Shown: positions 26,864 through 35,365 of the stretch, in pieces
Position numbering within the stretch: position 1 is the first letter of the stretch
Layout: the number at the start of each line of letters is the position of its first letter
DNA from: Rosettibacter sp964572725
Lineage (GTDB): Bacteria > Bacteroidota > Ignavibacteria > Ignavibacteriales > Melioribacteraceae
NCBI GenBank assembly: GCA_964572725.1
Contig: CAZNFW010000019.1
Location: 1-53,073 of the forward strand
Direction of reading: 5' to 3'
Length of the DNA: 53,073 nt
Translations under genes and position numbers: made by a program
Notes under the pieces: generated by a model
Databases searched by the model: none
The model's input: the letters and a program-made list of their open reading frames with translations, nothing else
Told to the model about the DNA's origin: nothing

Positions 26864-28501
26864 ATGGCAAATGCAAAATTTAATGTACCATTTCCGCCAA
26901 ACGAACCAGTAAAAAGTTACGCACCGGGAACATCGGAGCGAACAGCATTGAAAAACCAGCTCAATGCAATGGTTCGTCAGACTATTGAAATCCCATTAAT
27001 TATTGGAGGCAAAGAAATTAGAACGGGCGACATGGATAATTGTGTCTGTCCGCATGACCACAAGACTGTACTTGCAAAGTATCACAAAGCAGGCGAAAAA
27101 GAAATTAAAATGGCAATTGAGTCCGCAATGGAAGCTCACAAAATCTGGTCAAGAATGGAATGGCACGATAGAATTGCTGTTTTTCTTAAAGCTGCAGATT
27201 TAATAAGTCTAACTGAATGGAGATATATTTTAAATTCTGCAACAATGCTTGGTCAAAGTAAAAATGTTTTTCAGGCAGAAATTGATTCAGCAGCAGAATT
27301 ATCTGACTTTTTTAGATTCAATGCATATTATGCAATGAAAATTTATGAAGAACAGCCGCTTCACTCTCCAGTTGGAATGTGGAATCGAATGGAATACAGA
27401 CCTCTTGAAGGTTTTATCTTTGCAGTTGCACCTTTCAACTTTACTTCAATCTGCGGAAACCTTCCTACATCTCCTGCTATTATGGGAAATGTTGCTCTTC
27501 TTAAACCTGCATCGAGTGCTGTATATTCAGCTTATTGGATTATGAAATTGCTTGAAGCTGCTGGTTTGCCAGAAGGAGTTATCAATTTTATACCCGGTTC
27601 CGGTGCAAAAGTAGGTAATATTGTAATGGATTCAGAAGACTTTGGCGGAATTCATTTTACAGGAAGCACTTCAACTTTTCAATCAATGTGGAAAACAGTA
27701 GCAAATAATTTGTCAAAATATAAATCTTATCCTAGAATTGTTGGTGAAACCGGAGGAAAAGATTTTGTGTTTGCTCATTCAAGTGCAGATATTGAAGCAC
27801 TTGGAGTTGCATTAATACGTGGTGCATTTGAATATCAGGGACAAAAATGTTCTGCAGCATCTCGTGCTTATATTCCAAAGTCAATCTGGAATAAATTAAA
27901 AGATTATTTGATTAATGAACTTAATACGGTTAATATGGGGGACGTTCTCGATTTCACAAATTTTATGAATGCTGTTATTGATAAAAATGCATTTGCTACA
28001 ATTACAAGCTATATTGAGTATGCAAAAAAATCTAACGAAGCAGAAATAATTTATGGCGGGAATTATAATGATTCAGTTGGATATTTTATTGAACCAACAA
28101 TTATATTAACTACCAATCCGAAATTTAAAACTATGGAAGAAGAAATTTTTGGTCCTGTTCTAACAATATTTGTTTATGATGATAATAAGTATGAAGAAAC
28201 GCTTCATCTTTGTGATGAAACATCTCCCTATTCATTAACAGGAGCAATTTTTGCACAGGACAGAAAAGCAATTGAACTAGCAGATAAAATATTAACAAAT
28301 GCAGCTGGGAATTTTTATATAAATGATAAACCAACAGGTGCAGTAGTTGGTCAACAGCCATTTGGTGGTGCACGCGCAAGTGGAACAAACGATAAAGCAG
28401 GTAGTTATCTAAATCTTTTAAGATGGGTTTCTGCAAGAACAATAAAAGAAAATTTTGTCCCACCAAAAGATTACCGTTATCCGTTTATGTTAGAAAAATA
28501 A
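26864..28501 (+). CDS. pruA: L-glutamate gamma-semialdehyde (1-pyrroline-5-carboxylate) dehydrogenase
   Basis: NAD-dependent aldehyde dehydrogenase that makes glutamate in proline breakdown. The 545-residue protein starts with the long family N-terminus (FNVPFPPNEPVKSYAPGT), which distinguishes the stand-alone P5C dehydrogenase type from general aldehyde dehydrogenases. Catalytic features are VAPFNFTSICGNLPTSPA, GGIHFTGSTST (NAD loop), VGETGGKDF with the general-base Glu, and GQKCSAASRAY with the nucleophilic Cys. No proline dehydrogenase is adjacent. The ATG follows AAAAAGGTAAATAAT. The following truA is 75 bases away and probably separately or weakly co-transcribed. Confidence 0.93.
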   Translation: MANAKFNVPFPPNEPVKSYAPGTSERTALKNQLNAMVRQTIEIPLIIGGKEIRTGDMDNCVCPHDHKTVLAKYHKAGEKEIKMAIESAMEAHKIWSRMEWHDRIAVFLKAADLISLTEWRYILNSATMLGQSKNVFQAEIDSAAELSDFFRFNAYYAMKIYEEQPLHSPVGMWNRMEYRPLEGFIFAVAPFNFTSICGNLPTSPAIMGNVALLKPASSAVYSAYWIMKLLEAAGLPEGVINFIPGSGAKVGNIVMDSEDFGGIHFTGSTSTFQSMWKTVANNLSKYKSYPRIVGETGGKDFVFAHSSADIEALGVALIRGAFEYQGQKCSAASRAYIPKSIWNKLKDYLINELNTVNMGDVLDFTNFMNAVIDKNAFATITSYIEYAKKSNEAEIIYGGNYNDSVGYFIEPTIILTTNPKFKTMEEEIFGPVLTIFVYDDNKYEETLHLCDETSPYSLTGAIFAQDRKAIELADKILTNAAGNFYINDKPTGAVVGQQPFGGARASGTNDKAGSYLNLLRWVSARTIKENFVPPKDYRYPFMLEK

Positions 28502-28576
28502 ATTTATTTTAATGAAAATGATTTCGACAATTAACTATTGTAAAATCTATTTATGCTGTAAACTACAAAATTAATT

Positions 28577-29356
28577 ATGGCAAGATTTAAGCTTTATATT
28601 GAATATGATGGAACACGTTATAGTGGATGGCAAAAGCAGAAAAATGCAAGAACTGTTCAGGGAAAATTAATTGAAGCAGCACAAAAAATATTTTGTGATA
28701 ATAACCTTGACATTCAAGGCTCCGGCAGAACAGATGCCGGAGTCCATGCTTTATGCCAGATAGCACACCTTGACGTTAAAACTGTTTTGGCTCCTGAAAT
28801 TATCAAAATGAAATTAAATGACGAACTTCCGGCTGATATAAATATTCTCGAGGTAGAAAAAGTCAGTTCAAAATTTCATGCAAGATATGATGCAAAATCA
28901 AGAAGTTATATTTATCAAATATCAAAAAGAAGAACAGCTTTTGGTAAACCTTTTGTGTGGTGGATTAAAGATAAACTTGATATTAAAAAAATGGAAAAAG
29001 CATCGAAGCTTTTTATTGGTTTACATGATTTTGTGTCGTTTGCAGAAAAAGATAATGAAGAAAAATCTACAAAAGTATTAATCGAAAAAATTCAACTGAA
29101 AGAAACAGATAATTTGATATTGATCAGGATTATTGGTTCACATTTTTTATGGAAACAAGTTAGAAGAATGGTTGGTGTCCTTGTTGAGATTGGCAGAGGA
29201 AAACTTTCTGAAGATGATTTAAAATTTTTTCTCGAAAATAAATCTGATAAACCCGCATTCTATACAGCACCACCTTCGGGATTATTTCTTGAAAAAGTTT
29301 TATATAATGATGAGAAGCTTAATGAAGAACTAATTCCTGTTATAAGAATAAATTAA
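28577..29356 (+). CDS. truA: tRNA pseudouridine synthase A
   Basis: Converts uridines 38-40 in the anticodon stem-loop of tRNAs to pseudouridine. The 259-residue protein shows YDGTRYSGWQKQ, the catalytic GSGRTDAGVHALCQIAH with Asp53, YDAKSRSYIYQI, and HFLWKQVRRMVGVLVEIGRGK, all expected for TruA. Length is normal. It is followed by a convergent histidine kinase gene 39 bases away. Confidence 0.95.
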   Translation: MARFKLYIEYDGTRYSGWQKQKNARTVQGKLIEAAQKIFCDNNLDIQGSGRTDAGVHALCQIAHLDVKTVLAPEIIKMKLNDELPADINILEVEKVSSKFHARYDAKSRSYIYQISKRRTAFGKPFVWWIKDKLDIKKMEKASKLFIGLHDFVSFAEKDNEEKSTKVLIEKIQLKETDNLILIRIIGSHFLWKQVRRMVGVLVEIGRGKLSEDDLKFFLENKSDKPAFYTAPPSGLFLEKVLYNDEKLNEELIPVIRIN

Positions 29357-29395
29357 ACAACAGTTCATCGTAGAATATTATAAAATGTTTACATA

Positions 29396-31006
29396 CTAAA
29401 TTGAACCATTTAATTTTTTCTTAAATGTAACAGCAAAACTTGAACCCAATCCTTTTTTGCTTTTAACATTTATTTCTGCATTATTCAATTCACAATGTTT
29501 TTTCACAATTGCTAACCCAAGTCCTGTTCCCTCGAACATTCTTGAATATGAATTATCTTCCTGTGAAAAAATTGAAAAGAGATAAGGAATAAATTTTTCG
29601 TCAATGCCAATTCCAGTATCTTTGATTTCAATTGTTGTTTTTTCTTTTGAATTATTATAAATCAAAATTTCTACTCTGCCTTCGGGTGTATATTTTATAG
29701 CATTTTCAATTAACTGGGAAAAAATTTGCTGACATGAATGTTTATCAGCTAATATTAAAGGATATTCACAATTTGAAATTAACAAAAAGTCCAAACCTTT
29801 TTTATTTGCAATTGGTTGATATTTTTCAATTATATCTTTAAGAATGTCGTTGTATAAGTTTAGAAACTCGGGCTTGTATTCATAGGCATCGGCAGTAAGC
29901 TGAGCGATCTCAAGTATTAAATCAATTGTTCGCTGAATTCTTAAACTTTCGGTTTCAATTATGTGAGTGCTTTCTATTAATTCTTCTTTTTGGGATTTGT
30001 CTAAATCATTTTTTAGCATTTGAGCTAAGTTAACAATAATATTAATTGGTGTTCTAATTTCATGAGAGATAGTAGCAAGAAATTCTGTTTTTAGTTTTTC
30101 AAGTTTTTTGTTTTTGATTTCGGTTTCGATAAGTAATTCTTCTGCCTTTTTCTTTTCAGTGATATTTTGAACAATTCCTTCATAGTAAACAACATTGCCA
30201 TTGCAGCCTTTAACTGCTTTTGTTTGTTCTCTGACGTGTATAACTGTCCCATCTTTTCTAAGCCAGTCTGATTCAAAATCTTTAATAACACTTTTGACAT
30301 TTAAAATACTTTTAAGCCAGTTTCGTTTTTCTTTGTTTATAATTATGGTTTCATCAAAATTGATGCTTTGTAATTCAGAAAGATTGTTGTAACCTAACAT
30401 TTTGATTAGTGTATCGTTAGCAGATTTAATTTTGCCGTCAGGGAAAATTTGATAAGTGCCAATTGAGGCATCGTTGTATATTTCTAATATTAAATTCTTG
30501 GTTTCTTCAATTTTTTCATCTGCTAATTTTATATCGGTTATATCTCTGTTGCTAATATATCTGCCAATGTATTTATTGTTATAGTCATATACAGCTTGGC
30601 AGGCATGAGCAATCCAGCGTTCTTCCCCGTTTTTTGTTATCAGCTTGAATTCTTCTGTGCAAAATATTTTTCCACGCAAAACATCTCTTGTATGCGCAAT
30701 AAATCTATCACGGCATTCTGGTGCAATTATTTTTATTAAGAGACTTTGTTCTTCCACAAATTCTTCAGGTGAATAACCAGTTATATACCTGCACGAAGGG
30801 GATATATATGAAATTTTATTGTGAGGATTTAACCAGTATATCCAGTCAATAGAAAATTCGGCAATGATTTTATATAGCTTTTCTTTCGGAACATGTCGAT
30901 GAGGAAAGAGTTTTTTATCATAAATAGTTCCGTCAGTATTTAATAATGAAAGTTCTTTTTTATTTTTTTGCATAAAATGGCTTTCATAATATTGCCCCGA
31001 AATCAA
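29396..31006 (-). CDS. Soluble sensor histidine kinase with two PAS domains
   Basis: A 536-residue kinase with no membrane segment. The first PAS (about 45-160) includes ISYISPSCRYITGYSPEEF and a PAC end EERWIAHACQAV. The second (about 170-295) includes YQIFPDGKIKSANDTLIKMLGY. The HisKA dimerisation helix has LATISHEIRTPI with phospho-acceptor His315, and the HATPase domain has DTGIGIDEKF and GTGLGLAI. The frame can start at TTG 31006, 5 bases after GAGGGG, or at ATG 30973. No response regulator is directly joined; the nearest is a LytTR regulator 223 bases upstream, which has its own kinase. Signal unknown. Confidence 0.85.
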   Translation of the reverse strand: MISGQYYESHFMQKNKKELSLLNTDGTIYDKKLFPHRHVPKEKLYKIIAEFSIDWIYWLNPHNKISYISPSCRYITGYSPEEFVEEQSLLIKIIAPECRDRFIAHTRDVLRGKIFCTEEFKLITKNGEERWIAHACQAVYDYNNKYIGRYISNRDITDIKLADEKIEETKNLILEIYNDASIGTYQIFPDGKIKSANDTLIKMLGYNNLSELQSINFDETIIINKEKRNWLKSILNVKSVIKDFESDWLRKDGTVIHVREQTKAVKGCNGNVVYYEGIVQNITEKKKAEELLIETEIKNKKLEKLKTEFLATISHEIRTPINIIVNLAQMLKNDLDKSQKEELIESTHIIETESLRIQRTIDLILEIAQLTADAYEYKPEFLNLYNDILKDIIEKYQPIANKKGLDFLLISNCEYPLILADKHSCQQIFSQLIENAIKYTPEGRVEILIYNNSKEKTTIEIKDTGIGIDEKFIPYLFSIFSQEDNSYSRMFEGTGLGLAIVKKHCELNNAEINVKSKKGLGSSFAVTFKKKLNGSI

Positions 31007-31081
31007 TGCCCCTCAAAAGAGAGTTGATAAAACATAAAAACTAAATTCTCTCATTTATAACGGCTGGAATTTTTTTAATTC

Positions 31082-31142
31082 AAGTGGAATTGGAAAATCG
31101 TTAGGTCTTTGTACCTACGATTTATTGACTCCAATTCCACTT
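31082..31142. repeat. Large nested hairpin between the PAS kinase and LytTR regulator genes
   Basis: The outer arms AAGTGGAATTGGA (31082-31094) and TCCAATTCCACTT (31130-31142) pair over 13 bp. Inside, AAATCG (31095-31100) pairs with CGATTT (31118-31123), then TAGGT (31102-31106) with ACCTA (31113-31117), leaving one bulged T and a 6-base loop. In total 24 bp are paired in 61 bases. It follows the response regulator gene but has no T-run, so a simple terminator is doubtful. Confidence 0.65.
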
Positions 31143-31229
31143 TCACAGAGGGTGCATGCGAAACATAATTTTAAAGATTAAGTAAGGTAAAGAATTGTAG
31201 ACGAGCGATTAAATAATGAGACAAGCGAT

Positions 31230-31994
31230 TTAAGAAATAAAGGATTTTATTTTTTTGCAGTATCTTTGACTTACTTGCATTGGTTCATTCAAATTTTTTA
31301 GAAAAATATTGAGTCTGTTGCTACTTGCATTTTCAACTTTTACAACATAATCAAGATTAATTATTGTCTGCCTGTGAATTCTTAAAAATTTATCTTGAGG
31401 CAACTTTTCCTGCCAGTAAATCAATGGTTTTCTTAAGAAAAATTTTTTATTTCCGGAAAAAATCAGGTGTGTGTAATCTTTAACACTTTTAATTGCTATT
31501 AGATTACTAACTGGATAAAATCCAGGATTTTTTTTGTCATTTATAAAGATGTAATCGTTGTATTTAAGTTTCTTTTTATCCTCATCTTCTTTTTGAACGG
31601 GCATGGAATCAGGAACTGTCATTCGCTGTCTTTTCTTTACTTGAGCATTAATGGATTTGATGAGTTCTTCATAAGTAAATGGTTTTGTAATATAATCATC
31701 AGCACCAAGTTCCATTCCTTTTCTTAATTCATCTCTTTGAGTTTTTGCTGTAAGAAAAATGAAAATTGGGAATTTGATGTTTTCTATTTTCTTTATTTCT
31801 TTGAGAATTTTATAACCACTTAAATCTGGTAGCATTATATCGCATAAAATTATTTCAGGCTTTTCATGCTGAAAGAGTCTTAAAGCTGTGTTCCCATTAT
31901 AAGCAATAACGGGTTTATAACCTCTCTCTTTTAGCATAAGATAAATATTATCTGCAAGGTCGTGATTATCTTCTATGATAAGTACTTTTTTCAT
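31230..31994 (-). CDS. Response regulator with receiver and LytTR DNA-binding domains
   Basis: A 254-residue two-component regulator. The receiver domain (1-118) has the acidic EDN pair, phospho-acceptor Asp52 in CDIMLPD, FLTAK and the conserved TKPF lysine. A 25-residue linker leads to a LytTR domain (about 145-254) with FLRIHRQTIINLDYV, which binds direct-repeat sites. It starts one base after the stop of the upstream kinase gene, so the pair is co-transcribed and coupled. No LytTR-type direct repeat is obvious upstream of its operon, so targets are unknown. Confidence 0.92.
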   Translation of the reverse strand: MKKVLIIEDNHDLADNIYLMLKERGYKPVIAYNGNTALRLFQHEKPEIILCDIMLPDLSGYKILKEIKKIENIKFPIFIFLTAKTQRDELRKGMELGADDYITKPFTYEELIKSINAQVKKRQRMTVPDSMPVQKEDEDKKKLKYNDYIFINDKKNPGFYPVSNLIAIKSVKDYTHLIFSGNKKFFLRKPLIYWQEKLPQDKFLRIHRQTIINLDYVVKVENASSNRLNIFLKNLNEPMQVSQRYCKKIKSFIS

Positions 31995-32708
31995 TTATAT
32001 CTTTAAAGGAATTAATACATTTACTTCCGTTCCTTTATTAAGCGAACTGGTAATATTAATTTTTCCTTTATGTAATTTTACAAGTTTATGAACAATAGCA
32101 AGACCAAGTCCTAGTCCAGGAATATTTTCAACATTTTTTGCTCTGTAAAATGGTTTGAATAAATTTTTGATTTCTTTTTCATCAATTCCAATGCCCTCGT
32201 CTCTAATAGAAAAATTTAAAAAGTTACCTGATTTTTTGACACTTAACAAAATTTGTCCTCCTTCAGGTGAAAATTTAATAGAATTTAAAAACAAATTCAC
32301 TAAAATTTGTTTTAGAATAAATTCATCTCCATTGAATTGTTTAATAGTATCGTCTATGTAAACATTAATTAAATGATCTTCTTTTGTTTCTATAATTATT
32401 TCCTCAATTACATCACTTACAAATTTTCTTATATCTATTTTTTGGATTTTTGGTTTTAGAGTTTCGTTTTTGTAAAGCTCTGTAATATTATCAATTACAT
32501 TTCTTAAATAAAGAACCGAATTCTTAATTTTGTTTAATACTTGTAGTTGTCTTGTTGTGTTTTTCTTCTTAATGTATAATTCTAATAAATCAACAGAACT
32601 AAGGATAGTCGATAAAGGCGTGCGTAATTGATGTGAAGTGATACTCAAAAATTCTTTATTGGATTTTGTAGAAAGACTTTCTTTTTTGTTTTTTTTATTG
32701 TGCGACAT
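31995..32708 (-). CDS. Short histidine kinase lacking a sensor domain
   Basis: About 237 residues, almost only the HisKA helix (SITSHQLRTPLSTIL with His26) and the HATPase domain (FKPFYRA, IRDEGIGIDEKE, GLGLGLAIVHKL). No membrane helix or sensor domain is visible, so it must receive input from a partner. An in-frame GTG at 32735 would overlap the DUF1684 gene by 23 bases; the ATG at 32708, 4 bases after that stop, is preferred. It is joined one base upstream of the LytTR regulator. Confidence 0.9.
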   Translation of the reverse strand: MSHNKKNKKESLSTKSNKEFLSITSHQLRTPLSTILSSVDLLELYIKKKNTTRQLQVLNKIKNSVLYLRNVIDNITELYKNETLKPKIQKIDIRKFVSDVIEEIIIETKEDHLINVYIDDTIKQFNGDEFILKQILVNLFLNSIKFSPEGGQILLSVKKSGNFLNFSIRDEGIGIDEKEIKNLFKPFYRAKNVENIPGLGLGLAIVHKLVKLHKGKINITSSLNKGTEVNVLIPLKI

Positions 32709-32712
32709 TGTT

Positions 32713-33606
32713 TTAATGACCGTATTTTTTTTCACCAGCAGTAATGCTCAACTTTAAATAATTTTGTTTTGGTGGAAGAGGACATGTTGCATATTTTGTA
32801 AAAGCACACGGGGGATTATATGCTTTGTTGAAGTCAATAAAAATTTTTCCTGTTGTATCGGACTTGTTCACATAAAGAAATCTTCCAGCACCGTATGTTT
32901 CTTTTCCACTTGTTTCATCTGCAAAAATTAAAAAGTATGAATCACCTTCATCTAAAACATCTATCCGAAATTTTTTACCATCTTTATAAAATGATAATGC
33001 ACCCGGAGAATATTCTTCTTCTATCATACCTAAAACATTTGGAACAAATATTTTTTTTGGTGGAATGTAAGGTTCAAATTTTGCTTCTATTCTCCAATCT
33101 TCATTAACAGGAAATGTATCTATACCCTTAAAGTTTTTAACCAAATCACTTTCTAAATCTCGAAGTCTGATTCCGTATTTGTTTCCTCTTTTAATCACAA
33201 ACCACCTAAGCGATTTATATTCAAGAATTGTAGGCTTGCCCTGCATATCATTTTTAAGTTCAAGAGATTTTATTTTTTTACCGTTGCTGATTACATCAAC
33301 ACCATCGTTAATTTCAATTGTTACTGTGGAATCTCTTAAGTAAAACTTTCCGATAAAACTAGGTGCTTTTGAAGGGAAAATTATATCATTGCTTTTATCA
33401 CTTCCAAATTTGTTTTCGCCTTCTTTTAACCAGAAAAGTCCAACAAGGTTTAACCATCCGGTTTCCTTCTTTAAATTTTCTGTTCTCTTTTTTTGCCAGG
33501 CTTTAATTTCTGCAATGTAATCTGGACTTCCTTTTTCTTTTAGAGATTCTCCGCAAGAACATAAAATGAATATTATAATTACATAAAGTTGAATTATTAT
33601 TTTCAT
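32713..33606 (-). CDS. DUF1684 lipoprotein
   Basis: About 297 residues beginning with a lipoprotein signal (MKIIIQLYVIIIFILCSC). The body matches DUF1684: WLNLVGLFWLKEGENKFGSD, FVPNVLGMIEEEYSPGALSF and the C-terminal signature FNKAYNPPCAFTKYATCPLPP. The family is secreted and of unknown function; its C-terminal motif is strictly conserved and may form an active site. An ATG at 33618 is in frame but the second ATG (33606) gives the tighter signal peptide. It precedes the kinase-regulator pair and may be the sensing partner of the sensor-less kinase; this is inference. Confidence 0.86.
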   Translation of the reverse strand: MKIIIQLYVIIIFILCSCGESLKEKGSPDYIAEIKAWQKKRTENLKKETGWLNLVGLFWLKEGENKFGSDKSNDIIFPSKAPSFIGKFYLRDSTVTIEINDGVDVISNGKKIKSLELKNDMQGKPTILEYKSLRWFVIKRGNKYGIRLRDLESDLVKNFKGIDTFPVNEDWRIEAKFEPYIPPKKIFVPNVLGMIEEEYSPGALSFYKDGKKFRIDVLDEGDSYFLIFADETSGKETYGAGRFLYVNKSDTTGKIFIDFNKAYNPPCAFTKYATCPLPPKQNYLKLSITAGEKKYGH

Positions 33607-33678
33607 TTTTAATACCATCTTAATTACACTGAAAAAATAATGAATTAATTTTTAATCAACATCATTAATAAAATTTAC

Positions 33679-33707
33679 TTGACAAATTGATATTAATATG
33701 ATATCAT
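33679..33707 (+). promoter_or_regulatory. Sigma-70-like promoter with inverted-repeat operator for the SPFH operon
   Basis: TTGACA at 33679-33684, a 17-base spacer and TATCAT at 33702-33707 make a near-consensus promoter. An inverted repeat, TGATAT (33688-33693) and ATATCA (33701-33706) with a 7-base centre, fills the spacer and overlaps the -10 box. Such a site could bind the operon's own Arc-like protein. The SD site AAGGAGG follows before the ATG at 33738. Confidence 0.65.
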
Positions 33708-33737
33708 TGTGATAGCTTAATTAAGGAGGTTCATAAA

Positions 33738-34613
33738 ATGGAAGCAATACATGAAAAAAAGGCAGTTAAGGTCAATGGGTTTCTTATTTTGTTAATCATT
33801 TTAGCATTACTAATTCTGGATTATAAAATTTTTGTTCTTAGTATCAAACCTGTGTCTGGAGTTTTAATGTTTGTTTCAATTTTATTGTTGTTATTAATTG
33901 TTATTTCTTTTAATGGCTTTATTGCAGTTCAACCAAATGACTCCAGAGTAATTACTCTTTTTGGTAAATATTTGGGGACAGTAAGAGAAACAGGATTCTG
34001 GTGGGTTAATCCATTAGTTGTAAAAAGAAATGTTTCTTTGCGCATTCACAATTTCAACAGTGAAAAAATTAAAGTGAATGATTTGCATGGTAATCCAATT
34101 GAAATTGCTGCTGTAATTGTGTGGCGTGTAGTAGACACAGCACGTGCAGTGTTTGATGTTCAAAACTATGAGCAATTTGTTGCTATTCAAAGTGAAACTG
34201 CTATCAGAACTCTTGCAACAAAATATGCATACGATGCCTCTGAAGAAGAAAGTTTTTCATTACGCGGCAATCCTCAGGAAATTGCAGAAGAACTCAAAAA
34301 GGAAGTTCAATCTCGACTTGATATAGCAGGTGTTGAGGTAATTGAATCAAGAATCAGCTATCTTGCATATGCACCTGAAATTGCCCAAGCAATGTTACGA
34401 AGGCAGCAAGCTCAGGCTGTTGTGGCAGCCCGACAAAAAATAGTTGAAGGTGCTGTTGGTATGGTTGATATGGCTCTTAAAGCACTTAGTCAGCAAAATA
34501 TAGTTAAACTTGATGAGGACAAAAAAGCTACAATGGTTAATAACTTAATGGTTGCTCTCGTATCTGAAGTTCAGGCTCAGCCAGTAATTAATACAGGAAC
34601 ACTTTATCAATAA
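33738..34613 (+). CDS. SPFH/band 7 membrane protein
   Basis: A 291-residue membrane scaffold with two N-terminal hydrophobic helices (GFLILLIILALLILDYKIFV and a second at about 40-57), the SPFH domain (VQPNDSRVITLFGKYLGTV, VVWRVVDTARAVFDVQNYEQF) and a C-terminal coiled-coil region (AQAMLRRQQAQAVVAARQKIVEGAV). It is distinct from the slipin at 24375-25154 and belongs to the long SPFH type. A TAAGGAGGTT site gives a strong start. It heads a three-gene unit with an unknown protein 15 bases on and an Arc-like protein after that. Confidence 0.9.
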   Translation: MEAIHEKKAVKVNGFLILLIILALLILDYKIFVLSIKPVSGVLMFVSILLLLLIVISFNGFIAVQPNDSRVITLFGKYLGTVRETGFWWVNPLVVKRNVSLRIHNFNSEKIKVNDLHGNPIEIAAVIVWRVVDTARAVFDVQNYEQFVAIQSETAIRTLATKYAYDASEEESFSLRGNPQEIAEELKKEVQSRLDIAGVEVIESRISYLAYAPEIAQAMLRRQQAQAVVAARQKIVEGAVGMVDMALKALSQQNIVKLDEDKKATMVNNLMVALVSEVQAQPVINTGTLYQ

Positions 34614-34628
34614 AATTAATTTTCTATC

Positions 34629-35126
34629 ATGAATAAAAAAATTTCAGATTATATAGGCAAAGAATTAATCTTTGTTAAAAAGCAGCCTCTTGGAAATATT
34701 TACATATTAAAATGTGAGAACGAAGAATTATGTCAAATGAAAATTCATAATGTCTTTACAAAAAGAGCAACTGTCAGCGGTTTTTTAGATGATATAGAAT
34801 TTTATAAAACTTCTTTCTGGTCAAATGAAACCTGCATTAGAAAGATTAATTATGAACTTCCTTTTGCAACTTATAAAAGCCCGATTCTATCTTTAAGTGG
34901 AACAATATCTTTGCCTTTGGGAGAACAATTGTTTGTTAAATATGATTTGTTCGGATTAAATTATGAGATTAGAGATCAATTCAATCAAACATTAATAAGA
35001 TTAAAAAATAACCTGTTTTATCCACGGGCAAAAATAGAAATTTTTAAAAGGTCTGATTTAGTTGATAAATATCCATGGGTTGTGGCATTATTGTTTTATG
35101 TTATGTTGAAAAGAAGAAGTAAATAG
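34629..35126 (+). CDS. Uncharacterised protein of SPFH-Arc cassette
   Basis: A 165-residue protein whose function I do not recognise. It is rich in alternating beta-strand-like stretches (GNIYILKCENEELCQMKIHN, ILSLSGTISLPLGEQLFVKY) with no signal peptide, and ends in a short hydrophobic tail, WVVALLFYVMLKRRSK, that may be a C-terminal membrane anchor. It could be a small beta-barrel-like or tubby/LURP-like domain, but that is a shape impression only. It is 15 bases after the SPFH gene and one base before the Arc-like gene. Confidence 0.7.
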   Translation: MNKKISDYIGKELIFVKKQPLGNIYILKCENEELCQMKIHNVFTKRATVSGFLDDIEFYKTSFWSNETCIRKINYELPFATYKSPILSLSGTISLPLGEQLFVKYDLFGLNYEIRDQFNQTLIRLKNNLFYPRAKIEIFKRSDLVDKYPWVVALLFYVMLKRRSK

Positions 35127-35127
35127 T

Positions 35128-35322
35128 ATGGCAGAAAAGAAAAAATTTCTTCTAAGAATAGATGAAAATATTTATAATGCTCTTGAGAAATGGGCTGCAG
35201 ATGATTTGAGAAGCATCAATGCACAAATAGAATTTCTGTTAAAAGATATTTTACGTAAGAATGGGAGATTGAAAGAAACGAATGATGATAATCAAAAAAA
35301 TTCTAAAGATGAAAATGAATAG
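35128..35322 (+). CDS. Arc-like ribbon-helix-helix protein
   Basis: A 64-residue protein with a short N-terminal strand (KKKFLLRIDENIYNALEKWA) and a helix pair (DDLRSINAQIEFLLKDILRK), the layout of Arc/MetJ-type ribbon-helix-helix DNA-binding proteins, followed by a disordered acidic tail. The same motif is often found next to SPFH genes. It starts one base after the preceding stop, so it is translated with it. It may repress its own operon through the inverted repeat overlapping the promoter. No toxin partner is recognisable. Confidence 0.85.
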   Translation: MAEKKKFLLRIDENIYNALEKWAADDLRSINAQIEFLLKDILRKNGRLKETNDDNQKNSKDENE

Positions 35323-35365
35323 AATAAATTGTTAATATCTGAATTCAGAGGATAGTAAAAATTTA

